Shown: positions 33,832 to 43,238, counted from the first letter of the stretch. The stretch: 64,000 nt of DNA from QWHO01 sp021404945 (GCA_963169765.1 CAUJEN010000184.1:62001-126000); one strand, 5' to 3'. Numbers and translations: made by a program. The notes: generated by a model from the letters alone, not told the origin.

Positions 33832-35228
33832 CCTTGAGCTTCATCCTTGCCTTCCCCCTGGCGGCCGCCCTGGCGGTGCTCCTGCTGCCGGCCGCTCTGG
33901 CCCGACGGGCGGCAATATCGGTTGCTCTGCTTGACGTGTTCCTGGTCGCGGTGGCCTGGCAGAGCCAGGCACCGAGCGAGACCTATCGCTGGATTCCCGC
34001 TCTGGGCATCAGTTGGAGCCTTTCCTTGGATGGCCTCTCGGCCCTCATGGCCGGGCTGACCGCCCTGTTGACGGCCGTGGCACTGGGGGCCTCCGGTTCC
34101 CGGACCGAACGAATGTCCGAGTTCTGTGGCTGGCTGCTGCTCTTGCTGGCCTTCTTGCAGGGGGTCTTCCTGGCCGCCAACCTCGGTCTGTTCTACCTTT
34201 TCTGGGAGCTCATGATCCTGCCTGCCTTCCTGCTGGTGGGCCGCTGGGGCGGTCCGGGGGGGCGCAGCGCCGCTTTTAAATTCTTGCTCTACACCCTGCT
34301 GGGTAGTCTGGCCATGCTGCTGGCTCTGGTGGTGCTGGCCTTCACCTCGCTCGAGCCTGACCTGAGCTATGCCGCCCTGGCCTCGAGAACCTTCTCACCC
34401 GCCCTGGGAGTGGGCCTGTTGACACTCTTCGTGCTGGGCTTCGCCGTCAAAATCCCGCTGGTGCCCCTGCACGGCTGGCAGGTTGACGCTTACGAGGCAG
34501 CCCCTACCCCGGTGGTGGTCGTGATCGCAGGAGCCATGTCCAAGGCCGGTCTCTATGGCCTGTGGCGCGTGAGCCATACCTTCTTGCCTGAGGCTCTGGC
34601 CGAGCTGTCGCCGGTGCTGGCCACCCTGGCCCTGCTCAGCCTGCTGTACGCAACCATCTGTGCTCTTGGGCAGAGCCGCACCCGCCGAGTGCTGGCCTAC
34701 TCGAGCCTGGCCCACACCGGCATGATGACGCTGGGGATCGTATCTCTACAAAGCCTGGCCCTGCAGGGCGCGGGTCTGCAAATGCTGGCCCATGGGCTGA
34801 CCACTGCCGGGCTCTTCATTCTGCTCGGCTGCCTGGAGGATCGGGCCCTTCCTCAAGACATGGCCCGGTTGGGAGGGCTGGCCCGGCCCATGCCGATCTT
34901 CGGGCTGGCTCTGCTGCTCTTCTCGATGGCCGCGCTGGGGCTGCCGGCGCTGTGCTCGTTCCCGGGCGAGCTGATGATCCTGACGGGCCTGTTTGAAGTC
35001 AATCCGGGTTGGGCCTTGCTGGCCTCCCTGAGCCTGGTCGGAGCCGCCTGGTACCTGCTTCGATTCTACCAGCGCATCGCCAACGGCGAGAGCGAGAGCC
35101 TTCCCGCTCTATCCGATCTCAGCTGGCGTGAGCAGGCCTGCCTGGTGCCCCTGGTGGTGCTGGTGGTCTGGGTGGGCCTCAAGCCTTCCGACTGGCAGGC
35201 CTGGCTGAGCGTCTGGGGGGGTCAATGA
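33828..35228 (+). CDS. nuoM: NADH-quinone oxidoreductase subunit M
   Basis: Antiporter-like proton-pumping subunit, 466 residues, about 14 transmembrane helices. FYLFWELMILPAFLLVGRWG (about 121-140) carries the conserved Glu, and VKIPLVPLHGWQVDAYEAAP (about 207-226) the conserved Lys and the usual HxW..A..EAPT-like segment; here VDAYEAAPTPV. Slightly shorter than E. coli NuoM (509). ATGA overlaps with nuoL and nuoN. Confidence 0.96.
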   Translation: MTLSFILAFPLAAALAVLLLPAALARRAAISVALLDVFLVAVAWQSQAPSETYRWIPALGISWSLSLDGLSALMAGLTALLTAVALGASGSRTERMSEFCGWLLLLLAFLQGVFLAANLGLFYLFWELMILPAFLLVGRWGGPGGRSAAFKFLLYTLLGSLAMLLALVVLAFTSLEPDLSYAALASRTFSPALGVGLLTLFVLGFAVKIPLVPLHGWQVDAYEAAPTPVVVVIAGAMSKAGLYGLWRVSHTFLPEALAELSPVLATLALLSLLYATICALGQSRTRRVLAYSSLAHTGMMTLGIVSLQSLALQGAGLQMLAHGLTTAGLFILLGCLEDRALPQDMARLGGLARPMPIFGLALLLFSMAALGLPALCSFPGELMILTGLFEVNPGWALLASLSLVGAAWYLLRFYQRIANGESESLPALSDLSWREQACLVPLVVLVVWVGLKPSDWQAWLSVWGGQ

Positions 35229-36724
35229 ACCCCAACTGGATGGCCATGCTCCCCGCCCTCATCCTGTCCGCCACGGTGCTGCTCTTGATGCTGGTGGATA
35301 CCCTGCTGAGCAAGGCCCGGGGCGTCTTCCCGGCGCTCACCGCTCTGGGCGCCCTGGCCACCATGGCCGCCTGCTTGCTGCCCGCCGGGCCAGACGCAGT
35401 GGCCTTCAACGGCATGCTGGCCGACGACGGCGTGACCCGCTCGTTCGTGCTGATGATCGCCCTGGCCCTGTTCCTGGTGAGCCTGGTGGGCGAGATCGAT
35501 CTGGATGCCCACGCAGTCAACCACCGGGGCGAGTACTACGGCTTGCTGACCTCGTCGGCTCTTGGCATGGTGTTGATGGTGGCCTCCACCAACCTGATCA
35601 TGACCTTCCTGGGCCTGGAGCTCTTCTCACTGGCTCTGTATCTGCTCTGCGTCTTCTTCCCTCGAGAGAATGCCTGCCAGGAAGCGGGCCTAAAATACTT
35701 CATCCTCAGCTCCCTGGCCTCGGCCGTCATGCTCTACGGGATGGCCCTGCTGTACGGCTCGTGCGGCTCCACCTCCTACACGGCGGTTGTCAGCCTGGAC
35801 CCCGAGGGACCATTGAGGATGCTCAGTTTCGTGGGCCTGGCCCTGCTCTTCTGCGGACTGGCCTTCAAGCTTTCGGCCGTGCCTTTCCACATGTGGACTC
35901 CAGACGTGTATCAGGGCGCCCCCACCAGCGTGGCAGCCTTCATGTCGGTGGCCACCAAGGCGGCCGCCCTGGGCACGCTCTGGCGCTTCACGCCGGTCAT
36001 GCAGATGCCCAGTTTCGATCTGGACTCCATGCAAATGGATGCGCCCCTGCCCTTCGTGGAGGGCTGGCAGCTGCTGATGGTTCTTTCGGTCCTCAGCATC
36101 CTGGCGGGCAACATGCTGGCAATGCCTCAGATCAACCTCAAGCGCATGCTGGCCTATTCCAGCATCGCCCAGGCCGGCTACCTGCTCATCGGTATTCTGT
36201 CAGCCAGTCCGCGCTCGGCTTCGGCCATCGTGTTCTACCTGGTCGTCTACGCCTTCATGAACATGGGTGCCTTCGCTATCGTCTTATTCCTGGAGAGCCG
36301 CCTTCAGCGACCGGTGGTGCTCGACGACCTGAACGGTCTGGCCCGCTGGGAGCCAGGTCTGGCGGCAATCCTGTCGCTCTGCCTGCTGTCTCTGGCAGGG
36401 CTGCCTCCGGCGGGGGGCCTGCTGGCCAAGTTCTTCCTTTTCGGAGCCGGCCTCAAGGGTGCCGGAGTGGTCGTGGCCACGGGTGTGGTGGGCTCGCTGC
36501 TGGGAGTCTACTACTACCTCAACCCGATCGGGCGGATGTACATGCGTGAGGGCGACGATCCGCGCCTGCCGAGCACCCCCTGGGCCTTCAACCTGGCCCT
36601 GGTCGTGGTGGTGTTGGGGCTGTTGACCTGCGGGCTCTACCCCCAGCCGATGTTGGATTGGGCTGCCTTCGCCGGCCAGGCTCTCGAGCAAGCTGCCGGT
36701 GCCGGGCCCGCGGTCACTCGCTGA
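35225..36724 (+). CDS. nuoN: NADH-quinone oxidoreductase subunit N
   Basis: Third antiporter-like subunit, 499 residues, 14 transmembrane helices. LGLELFSLALYLLCVF (about 128-143; conserved Glu) and FKLSAVPFHMWTPDVYQGAP (about 216-235) are diagnostic. It closes the second nuo block; a strong terminator lies about 180 bases on, after a degenerate repeat. Confidence 0.96.
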   Translation: MNPNWMAMLPALILSATVLLLMLVDTLLSKARGVFPALTALGALATMAACLLPAGPDAVAFNGMLADDGVTRSFVLMIALALFLVSLVGEIDLDAHAVNHRGEYYGLLTSSALGMVLMVASTNLIMTFLGLELFSLALYLLCVFFPRENACQEAGLKYFILSSLASAVMLYGMALLYGSCGSTSYTAVVSLDPEGPLRMLSFVGLALLFCGLAFKLSAVPFHMWTPDVYQGAPTSVAAFMSVATKAAALGTLWRFTPVMQMPSFDLDSMQMDAPLPFVEGWQLLMVLSVLSILAGNMLAMPQINLKRMLAYSSIAQAGYLLIGILSASPRSASAIVFYLVVYAFMNMGAFAIVLFLESRLQRPVVLDDLNGLARWEPGLAAILSLCLLSLAGLPPAGGLLAKFFLFGAGLKGAGVVVATGVVGSLLGVYYYLNPIGRMYMREGDDPRLPSTPWAFNLALVVVVLGLLTCGLYPQPMLDWAAFAGQALEQAAGAGPAVTR

Positions 36725-36727
36725 CCT

Positions 36728-36829
36728 GATCCCGAAAAGCGCCCGAGCCACTCTCGATCCGGGACCGGAGCTCGATCCGCCCTCCCCGATCTCGAAAGGC
36801 GCCCGAGGGAGGACCGTAGCTCTATCCGC
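36728..36829. repeat. Degenerate two-copy repeat after nuoN
   Basis: gatcccgaaaagcgcccgag (36728-36747) recurs as gatctcgaaaggcgcccgag (36788-36807, 60 bases on), and ggaccggagctcgatccgc (36762) as ggaccgtagctctatccgc (36811, 49 bases on). It is distantly similar in composition to the 63/64-bp arrays, but I cannot show homology. Confidence 0.55.
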
Positions 36830-36903
36830 TCGCCTCCGTCCGGCCATCCAATCCAAGGAGGCTCAGCTTCCAGGTTCAGGTTGGTCGCTCCCAGTCCCGC
36901 TGA

Positions 36904-36945
36904 GAAAAAAGGCCCCGGGTCGCAAGACCCGGGGCCTTTTTCTGA
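36904..36945. terminator. Strong bidirectional rho-independent terminator
   Basis: GGCCCCGGGTC-GCAA-GACCCGGGGCC (36911-36936) is a perfect 11-bp GC stem flanked by AAAAAA on the left and TTTTT on the right. It can end both the nuo transcript (+) and the DUF3352-like gene (-), whose stop is 20 bases away. Confidence 0.92.
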
Positions 36946-36965
36946 CAAAGACCACCGCCTTTTCT

Positions 36966-38675
36966 TTACTTGCGCGTGGTCAGGCTCACCATGTAGAAGC
37001 CGTCAGCCCGCAGCGCTCCGGCCTGCCAGGTGCTCTGGTAGTCGCCGGCCAGTTGCAGCAGCTTGGCCATTCCGGGGTCCGTCTTGGCCAGCTCGTTGCC
37101 GGCCTCGCCGTACACCTTCTTGATGTCCATATACTGGAAGTAGACCGGCTTGTCGGCGCCGAGCATGCCCATCACGCGCCCGAAACCGGGCAGGCTCTTG
37201 ATGTTCTTGCCGCTCTTCTTGGCGTCGACCATCTTCTTCATGACTTCGCTGGCCTCATTGATGCCAATCAGCATGAAGTCCTCGGTCATGGCGTAGTAGA
37301 ACTGACCTTCCACGTTGTAGATGGTCACGCCGTTGTGCTCTTCCTTCTTGAAGGTCGCGCGCACCGGCTCGGGGATGTTCTTGTTGATCAGGCCTTCGAT
37401 CTCGGCTTTGTTGGCCAGACCGAGGGCCATGACCACGGGCATCTCCTGAAGCATCTCCATCTGGTCACCCGGGTCAGGCTGCTCGCCCTGGGACACCTGC
37501 TCGAGCGACTGCGAGAAGACTTTCCCGTAGCCGTCCACCGAATAAGCGAGCTCGCCGGTAAGCGGGTCGAGGATATTCTTCTGCAGGTCGATGCCACCCA
37601 TCGATAGCTGCTGGGCAGGCATGTCGCGCATCTGGGCGGTCTCGGGGAACTCGCCCATGGCGTCGTAAATCATTTGCCACACCATCTTCAGGTTGAGCGA
37701 GCCGTACATCTCGGCCTCGGCGGGGTAGAGCTCGGCGCTCTTGATGTCGATGCCGAAGCTGGGCTTGAAGATCAGCGAGGCCAGCTTGCCGGAGGCGGCC
37801 GGGTCGATGCTGACCATGACCTCGCTGACGAGGTCCTTGCCGTCGGTGCCGGCACCGGCGGCAAGGTAGCGGATGCCTTCCACCAGCTTCTTCAGCTCGC
37901 CGGCCTCGGGCGGGATCTCTTTGAGGGCCGCTTCGGCGCCCTTGATCATGCCCTGCAGGTCACCATACATCACCACCACGTCCTGGTGCTTGATCTTGCC
38001 CATGGCGGCTTTGTAGTTGGCGGCCTCGGCCAGACTGGCCTTGGGCCCATCCAGGGCAGCCTTTACGTCGGTATCTTTGATGCCCACGATCAGCATTCCG
38101 GGGGCCAGTGCGATGGTGGGTCCGTCCTCGACCCCCTTTTCGGGGATCCAGAGCTTGGCGCCCTTGTGGTCTTCATTCTTAAACTTGATCTTGGCTTTGC
38201 CCATGAGCTTCTCGAGGCTCTCTTTGGCCTTGGCATCATCGCGCACACCGATGAGCAGGAAGCCCGAGAAAGGGGGCACTTTGGCGTTCTCGATGTCGGT
38301 GAAGATGCTCGGCTTGCCCTCCAGCGGGGCCAGCGCCAACGCCATCGAGGGCTTGGCCCAGGAGAGAATCTCTTCTTCCAGGTTGAGCCCTTCCGACTTC
38401 AGCTCTTCGCTCATGTTTTTGAAAACTTGCGTCTGCTTGAAAGCGTCAAGCAGCTCTTTCTGCTTGGCCTCGTCATACACGGGCGCGAAATCCATCGCTA
38501 CGAAGATCTGAGACGTAGCGGGAGCCATCTTGAGGCCGGTATCCATGATCCCACCGGGCTTCTTGCCGCCCGGCTTCATCAACATGTATACCACGGCCCC
38601 GATCACCACGAGGGCAATGATGGCGATTATGGCCATCATCGCGTTGCCGCGGCGTCGTGTCGGCATTGCAGTCAT
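36966..38675 (-). CDS. DUF3352-like membrane-anchored protein
   Basis: A 569-residue protein of unknown function. AAGGAGG nine bases before the ATG fixes the start. After a basic stretch (PTRRRGN) a single membrane anchor (MMAIIAIIALVVIGAVVYMLM, about 13-33) precedes a large soluble domain outside the membrane. The domain resembles DUF3352 (VAMDFAPVYDEAKQKELLDAF start; GLANKAEIEGLINKNIPE and VTIYNVEGQFYYAMTEDFMLIG in the second half), with two similar halves. Lysine-rich and lower in Arg than its neighbours. Its gene ends at the bidirectional terminator shared with nuo. Confidence 0.7.
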   Translation of the reverse strand: MTAMPTRRRGNAMMAIIAIIALVVIGAVVYMLMKPGGKKPGGIMDTGLKMAPATSQIFVAMDFAPVYDEAKQKELLDAFKQTQVFKNMSEELKSEGLNLEEEILSWAKPSMALALAPLEGKPSIFTDIENAKVPPFSGFLLIGVRDDAKAKESLEKLMGKAKIKFKNEDHKGAKLWIPEKGVEDGPTIALAPGMLIVGIKDTDVKAALDGPKASLAEAANYKAAMGKIKHQDVVVMYGDLQGMIKGAEAALKEIPPEAGELKKLVEGIRYLAAGAGTDGKDLVSEVMVSIDPAASGKLASLIFKPSFGIDIKSAELYPAEAEMYGSLNLKMVWQMIYDAMGEFPETAQMRDMPAQQLSMGGIDLQKNILDPLTGELAYSVDGYGKVFSQSLEQVSQGEQPDPGDQMEMLQEMPVVMALGLANKAEIEGLINKNIPEPVRATFKKEEHNGVTIYNVEGQFYYAMTEDFMLIGINEASEVMKKMVDAKKSGKNIKSLPGFGRVMGMLGADKPVYFQYMDIKKVYGEAGNELAKTDPGMAKLLQLAGDYQSTWQAGALRADGFYMVSLTTRK

Positions 38676-38868
38676 GTCAATGCCCTCCTTAGCTGTTTGT
38701 TCTCGTGTTTTGAGCGTTACGTGTTGTGGGTCTTGCCGATTCTTCGGGGACGCCTCCAGACGAGTCTGCCGACGCGAGCTCCTGCAAAACCTTCATCACT
38801 CCGCTTTTCCATCCGCCGCGGCCCCCGGCCGTTTTGGATCACGGGCAATTCTCTGACCCTGCCGAAAC

Positions 38869-39002
38869 CCCTGCGCCAGAGGAGAAAATTTTTCCCTGGC
38901 GCAGGGCAGAACGCTGTCATTCGCGCGGTAGGGGAACTGACAGCGCTCGCGAAAGCTCTTCCAGGCGGGCCCAAACCCGGCAGACTGAATGGCGGCCCGC
39001 CT
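38869..39002 (+). promoter_or_regulatory. Three consecutive perfect inverted repeats (candidate structured leader)
   Basis: CCCTGCGCCAG (38869-38879) pairs with CTGGCGCAGGG (38896-38906), with a partly self-complementary AGGAGAAAATTTTTCC loop. CGCTGTCA (38912-38919) pairs with TGACAGCG (38938-38945). AGGCGGGCC (38963-38971) pairs with GGCCCGCCT (38994-39002). The last arm ends 12 bases before the ATG at 39015. The rest of the 339-base divergent gap (38676-38868) shows nothing I can name. Confidence 0.6.
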
Positions 39003-39014
39003 GAGAGAAGAGGC

Positions 39015-39899
39015 ATGGCAAGATTTTGTCCTCATTGCGGCGGTGAGGTGCGCGAGGCCGCGAAGTTTTGCGGAGGGTGCGGCAACCAGATGCGCCAGCG
39101 CAAAGCCATCAGCCCTCACGGCGGGCCCCGCCCCGATCCCCGTGCCGACTTCGTGGCTCCGGTCTCTCCGGTGGCTCCGGAGACGACCGCGCCTCCTCCT
39201 CAATACTGGGAGTCCTACGACTACCCCAGCCCCAGGCCGGAAAGTACCCCCCGCTACGAGGGTTGGAACGACGGCTATCGCCCTACCGACGCCTCGCGCC
39301 CCCTGCCGCCCCTTTTCATGGGGGAAGGGCCTGCATCTCCCGAATCGTCCTCCTCTCCGGTGGGCTCGCTCTCCTTGACCGAGCGCGAGTCGTCCCGCGA
39401 GCGGGCCCGTGAGATCGCTCGCAATTTCTCGCTCTGGGCTGCCGGCATCGTGCTTTTCCCCATCCCCTTCGCTGATCTCGTGCTTCTGATGCCGGTCCAG
39501 ACGGCCATGGTCATCTCCATCGGCAAAGCCTACGGGGTCAAGGACCCCCCCGAGAAGATGCTGGCCCACATTGCCGCTGCCTGCGGCGCCAGTGTGTTCG
39601 GTCAGATCACCACCATGTTCGTGTCCAGCTTTATCCCCATCATCGGCAAGATCGTTACCGCTCCTTTCGTCTACGGCTGGACCTACGGCCTGGGCGAGGT
39701 GGCCATGCGCTACTTCGAGACCCAGGGCGAGGTCAATAAGGACGAGATGAAGCAAATTTTCAAACAGGCCAGCAAGCAGGCCACCCGAGCCTTCAAGCCT
39801 GCCGATGTCAGCCAGGCCCGCCAGAACTTCGACCATCTTCGCGATCATCTGTCCGAGGAGGATTATCGCAAGTTGCGCGAGCGCTTCGGGAACCAGTAG
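39015..39899 (+). CDS. Zinc-ribbon protein with DUF697-like membrane domain
   Basis: A 294-residue protein. The ATG at 39015 begins a zinc ribbon (MARFCPHCGGEVREAAKFCGGCG, ligands C5, C8, C19, C22 approx.), followed by a Pro/Ser/Tyr-rich linker (about 30-120). The C-terminal half is a DUF697-like module: FPIPFADLVLLMPVQTAMVI (about 155-174), IGKAYGVKDPPEK, and a second hydrophobic stretch with GQITTMFVSSFIPIIGKIV, then a charged helical tail. DUF697 domains often accompany small GTPases and are membrane-associated. None is adjacent here. The open frame upstream is antisense shadow of the DUF3352-like gene. Three hairpins precede it. Confidence 0.75.
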   Translation: MARFCPHCGGEVREAAKFCGGCGNQMRQRKAISPHGGPRPDPRADFVAPVSPVAPETTAPPPQYWESYDYPSPRPESTPRYEGWNDGYRPTDASRPLPPLFMGEGPASPESSSSPVGSLSLTERESSRERAREIARNFSLWAAGIVLFPIPFADLVLLMPVQTAMVISIGKAYGVKDPPEKMLAHIAAACGASVFGQITTMFVSSFIPIIGKIVTAPFVYGWTYGLGEVAMRYFETQGEVNKDEMKQIFKQASKQATRAFKPADVSQARQNFDHLRDHLSEEDYRKLRERFGNQ

Positions 39900-39967
39900 A
39901 CAAGTTGCGGTAGAATAGGGATGCTGGGGAGTCTATCCTTCCCAGGACGACGCGAGGAGGATGCTTC

Positions 39968-41239
39968 ATGCTGGGTGCACTTCCGGCTATCGGGTTTCTG
40001 ACCACGGGTTTCGGGATGTCCTCAGGAGCAATGGCCCTCATGACCGTGGGGAGCCTGGCGGGTCTCATGACCGGACCACCGCCGCAGGTCGATGCCGGAC
40101 AACTTCCCGGGCAGGCTTCCGGCTACAATTTTTTCGGGATGGCCGGGCAGGGGCCGACCTACAATTACCTCGGGGCCACCGGGCAAACCAGCGGATATCT
40201 CAACCAGGCTGTCTGGAACTTGAACGCCTCCCCCTGGAACAACGTCCACTACGGTCAGATTCAGGCCACCTGCGGCTGCCAGCCCTACAATGGAGTCCAA
40301 TACCAGGCGCCAGTCCCCCCGCCGCCCCAGTACGCGCAGCCTCCGATGGGCTGCTTTGATGTCAGCCAGGCTCTCTGCAATCCCTATGTCTACGGTTCCC
40401 AGGCGGCTTATCAGGGATACTTCCAGGCAGGCTTTTACGCCCAGAGCTCTTTCCCCATACAATCCTTCCCCTGCCAGCCGGCCTACCAGCATCCTCAGGC
40501 CTACGCCCCGCCTTTCAGCCAACCTTATAGCTACGGCCTGGAGGCCTTCCAGGCCGGACTTTATTGCTATGGCTCCCGGTCGGTCAGCTCGTATCAGCCT
40601 TACGACTCTCATTCCTGTGGCTGCCAGCCGCCCACGCCCCTATCGTGTCCCCCTCCGACCGGAGGCGTGGAGCCCTACGCTCAGGTCCAGAACGGCCAGG
40701 TGGCCTATCCCAACCTGCCCCCCTTCGAATCGGTCACCAGCTGGGCTTCGGCCAGCCAGGTGGTGGCCCAGCGCCTGACCGGCGACCCCGGCGCTCAGGC
40801 TACCTACCACTTCAGCTCCACCGACCCGCGTCTCAATCACGACGGACGGGCCAACGAGCGTACTACCGTCTGGTGGGCTCTGCAGCAGAACGACCGGCTG
40901 CGGTTCGACGCCAACAGCAAGAATTTTTTCCTCACCTACCCGGACGGCAGCACTCGCAACGTGGAGACGCTGGCCAACCTGATGAGCGTTCGCCAGGCCT
41001 CGGGCTGGGATGGCCAGGTGGCCTACAAGGCCTTCGGGGACCGCATTCAGGAGGTTCTGGTCACGAACGACCTGATCTACCCGCCTTACCAGCCGGGGGC
41101 CACCGCGCTCACCACCAATCCGTTCGGCACCCAGTGGGACAGCATCTTCCCCCGCCCCGACATGGCCGGCCACTTCGGCTATCCCACCGTCAATCTGCCT
41201 CCTGGCACGACCTGGATTCCGCCCAACGGGCTCGCCTGA
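39968..41239 (+). CDS. Tyr/Gln/Pro/Gly-rich low-complexity protein
   Basis: A 423-residue protein with GAGGAGG seven bases before the ATG. After a short hydrophobic N-terminus with GxxxG spacing (IGFLTTGFGMSSGAMALM) comes a long low-complexity region (about 45-235) rich in Tyr, Gln, Pro, Gly, Ser and Cys, for example QPYSYGLEAFQAG and YQPYDSHSCGCQPP. This is prion-like, with tyrosines at short regular intervals. The C-terminal about 160 residues are a folded-looking domain (WALQQNDRLRFDANSKNF, YPDGSTRNVETLANLMS). No export signal is certain. It could be a coat, matrix or condensate-forming protein; that is inference. I recognise no family. Confidence 0.65.
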   Translation: MLGALPAIGFLTTGFGMSSGAMALMTVGSLAGLMTGPPPQVDAGQLPGQASGYNFFGMAGQGPTYNYLGATGQTSGYLNQAVWNLNASPWNNVHYGQIQATCGCQPYNGVQYQAPVPPPPQYAQPPMGCFDVSQALCNPYVYGSQAAYQGYFQAGFYAQSSFPIQSFPCQPAYQHPQAYAPPFSQPYSYGLEAFQAGLYCYGSRSVSSYQPYDSHSCGCQPPTPLSCPPPTGGVEPYAQVQNGQVAYPNLPPFESVTSWASASQVVAQRLTGDPGAQATYHFSSTDPRLNHDGRANERTTVWWALQQNDRLRFDANSKNFFLTYPDGSTRNVETLANLMSVRQASGWDGQVAYKAFGDRIQEVLVTNDLIYPPYQPGATALTTNPFGTQWDSIFPRPDMAGHFGYPTVNLPPGTTWIPPNGLA

Positions 41240-41399
41240 AGGAAATTCAAAACCGATTTGAGAAGCAAAGCTCGCTTCCGATGGCGAAGCGATGCTGGTC
41301 GAGCCCGGGTTTTCCGGGCGAGGCAAGTCTCCTGTTGCGCGCAACTGGAGGGAACTATCATGACGCAGCTCCGTGGCTGCTCCCGAGGGGTTTGGCCCG

Positions 41400-43238
41400 A
41401 TGTTTGTGGCACCCGTCCTGGCCTATCTCGGCGATCTTGGCCGAAGGTTTGGCGAGGGGCAGGCCGAGCTTTCCGATCTCGAGCAAGCCGGCCAGGCCGC
41501 CCTCTCCTTTTGCCGTGATCACCGATTTGTGTTCGAGCGGGTGGCCTGCAGCATCGTCATCGACCGCACCGTGGCCGAGTTACAGCGCCAGTATCGGGCC
41601 GAGCTCGAGGCTCAGGAGCAGGCCCTGGAGCGCCTCCTGCAGACTGCCCGCGAAGGGCGTCTGCGCGGGCTGCAAGAAGCCCTGGGCCAGGTCATGAGCA
41701 CAGCCGGACGCTGTCAGGAGCTGGCCGCCCAACTGCGGGCCGAGGAGGAGAAGCGCCCGCGCTACTCTCCGGTCAGTGAGGTGGACCAGTTCATCAAAGT
41801 GGGCATCAATGTGCTCAATGGCGCCCTCCCGGCAGTCGAGCTCGAGTCCCGGCTGGGCGGCACGATGAAGGTCGTGGAAGGGCTGGCGCTGGATGTGGAG
41901 CGCTTTCGGCGCCTGTACGACCGCTCAGACCTGGTTCAGCCCTCCATTGAGCCGCTGGCTCAGATGCGCGCCGGGCTGGGGGCGGTGGCTCAAGCCTTTC
42001 GGGAGGCCAGCTCTCAGACCTTGCTGGACGGGCTCAAGCTGCTCGGGGCTGGCTCCACCGGGATGCTGACCAGCCTGCGGGCCTTCGAGCAGGTGGCTCG
42101 GGCCCAGTCCTGCGTCCCCTTTCTCAATGAGCTGCGCCTGGGTCAGGAGCGACTTCACCCCGAGGCAGATCGCGAGCTGATCCGCCAGCTCTGGGGCCGA
42201 GTCGAGCAGATCTTCTACCACTACGAGAACGAGGTGCGCTCGGTGCGCGAGCTGTCGCTCTTCCCGTTGCTGGAGGCGGAGTGGTCGCGCACCGACACGG
42301 CCACTCGCGAGCTCGGTCGCGAGTTGACCCGGGCGGCCCCCATCTATGCGGAAAACCCGCGGGGTATCCCGCTGGCGGCCCTGGAGGGAGGATTCGAGCG
42401 GGTGCATCAGGGCCTGGAAGAGCTGTGGCGCCGGCTGGAAGCCGAGATGGGCAAGCTGGCCGAGGCTCCCCAGTTCGAGCTGCTCCGCGAGCTGGTGCTG
42501 CAGGTGGCTCGGGGGCGGGCTTCCCGACAAGATCTGGAGCGGGCCCTGGAGCACAATCGCAAGCTGCAAGAAGAGCTGCTTTCCGAGGTGCAGGGAGAGA
42601 TGGCCGACCTGCTGGCGGCCCAGGGCGAGGCCTACGCCGAGATTGCCCTGTTCCTGCAAGATGACGATCCGGCCCACCTTCTGCAGGGCTGGACCCGGCT
42701 GGAGGCCACCCTGCCCCGCATGATCGAGCTGGTGAAGGCGGCGCGGGCGTCGCTGGGGGCTCAGTCGCCCCAGCAGGTGTCCTGTTTCCGGTGCGGAGCG
42801 GTCAATCCGCCCGGTCAGGGCTTCTGTCGCTCCTGCAAGGCGGTGCTGGGCTCCAGCACCGGTCCCACCGAGTACACCGATATTACCGCCGGTCCACCTC
42901 GGGGGCGGTCCCCGGCTCACCTGGCCCGGCTCGAGCAACTGGTGGCTGGATTCGAGGGGGGTGCCTCCAGCCGTGACGAGCTGATCATGGAGATCGACAG
43001 GCAGATGGATCGAGCCGATGACATCTGGCGTCAGTTCGAGGCCCAGGTCAGCCCACTCACCGGCCAGAACGAGGCCCTGGATGCCTACGTGCACTTCTTC
43101 ATCGAGCAGATGAGCAACTACATGGAGGGGCTGGAGGCAATGCGCGAGGGCGATCTGTACCACGGCCTCTCGCTCTGCCAGGCTTCGGGGCACGAGCTGG
43201 TGGGCCTGAAGGCGCGTATCGAGGAGGCCCTGCGATGA
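41400..43238 (+). CDS. Coiled-coil protein with internal zinc ribbon
   Basis: A 612-residue, almost wholly helical protein, Glu/Arg/Leu-rich with long coiled-coil stretches (about 45-130 and 270-440). A CFRCGAVNPPGQGFCRSCK zinc ribbon lies at about 461-479. No membrane segment. I start at the ATG at 41400, behind GAGGGG; a GTG at 41373 is also in frame. A better-placed ATG at 41360 (GGAGGG eight bases ahead) is one base out of frame, so a one-base indel near 41372 may hide the true start. The gene overlaps the YprB-like nuclease by four bases (ATGA), suggesting joint function. Confidence 0.65.
   Translation: MFVAPVLAYLGDLGRRFGEGQAELSDLEQAGQAALSFCRDHRFVFERVACSIVIDRTVAELQRQYRAELEAQEQALERLLQTAREGRLRGLQEALGQVMSTAGRCQELAAQLRAEEEKRPRYSPVSEVDQFIKVGINVLNGALPAVELESRLGGTMKVVEGLALDVERFRRLYDRSDLVQPSIEPLAQMRAGLGAVAQAFREASSQTLLDGLKLLGAGSTGMLTSLRAFEQVARAQSCVPFLNELRLGQERLHPEADRELIRQLWGRVEQIFYHYENEVRSVRELSLFPLLEAEWSRTDTATRELGRELTRAAPIYAENPRGIPLAALEGGFERVHQGLEELWRRLEAEMGKLAEAPQFELLRELVLQVARGRASRQDLERALEHNRKLQEELLSEVQGEMADLLAAQGEAYAEIALFLQDDDPAHLLQGWTRLEATLPRMIELVKAARASLGAQSPQQVSCFRCGAVNPPGQGFCRSCKAVLGSSTGPTEYTDITAGPPRGRSPAHLARLEQLVAGFEGGASSRDELIMEIDRQMDRADDIWRQFEAQVSPLTGQNEALDAYVHFFIEQMSNYMEGLEAMREGDLYHGLSLCQASGHELVGLKARIEEALR

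Noticed and set aside
37674..39014. Long upstream extension of the zinc-ribbon gene at 39015
   Set aside because: It is antisense to the DUF3352-like gene, has low-complexity Gly/His/Leu composition, and the zinc ribbon at 39015 gives a natural start.
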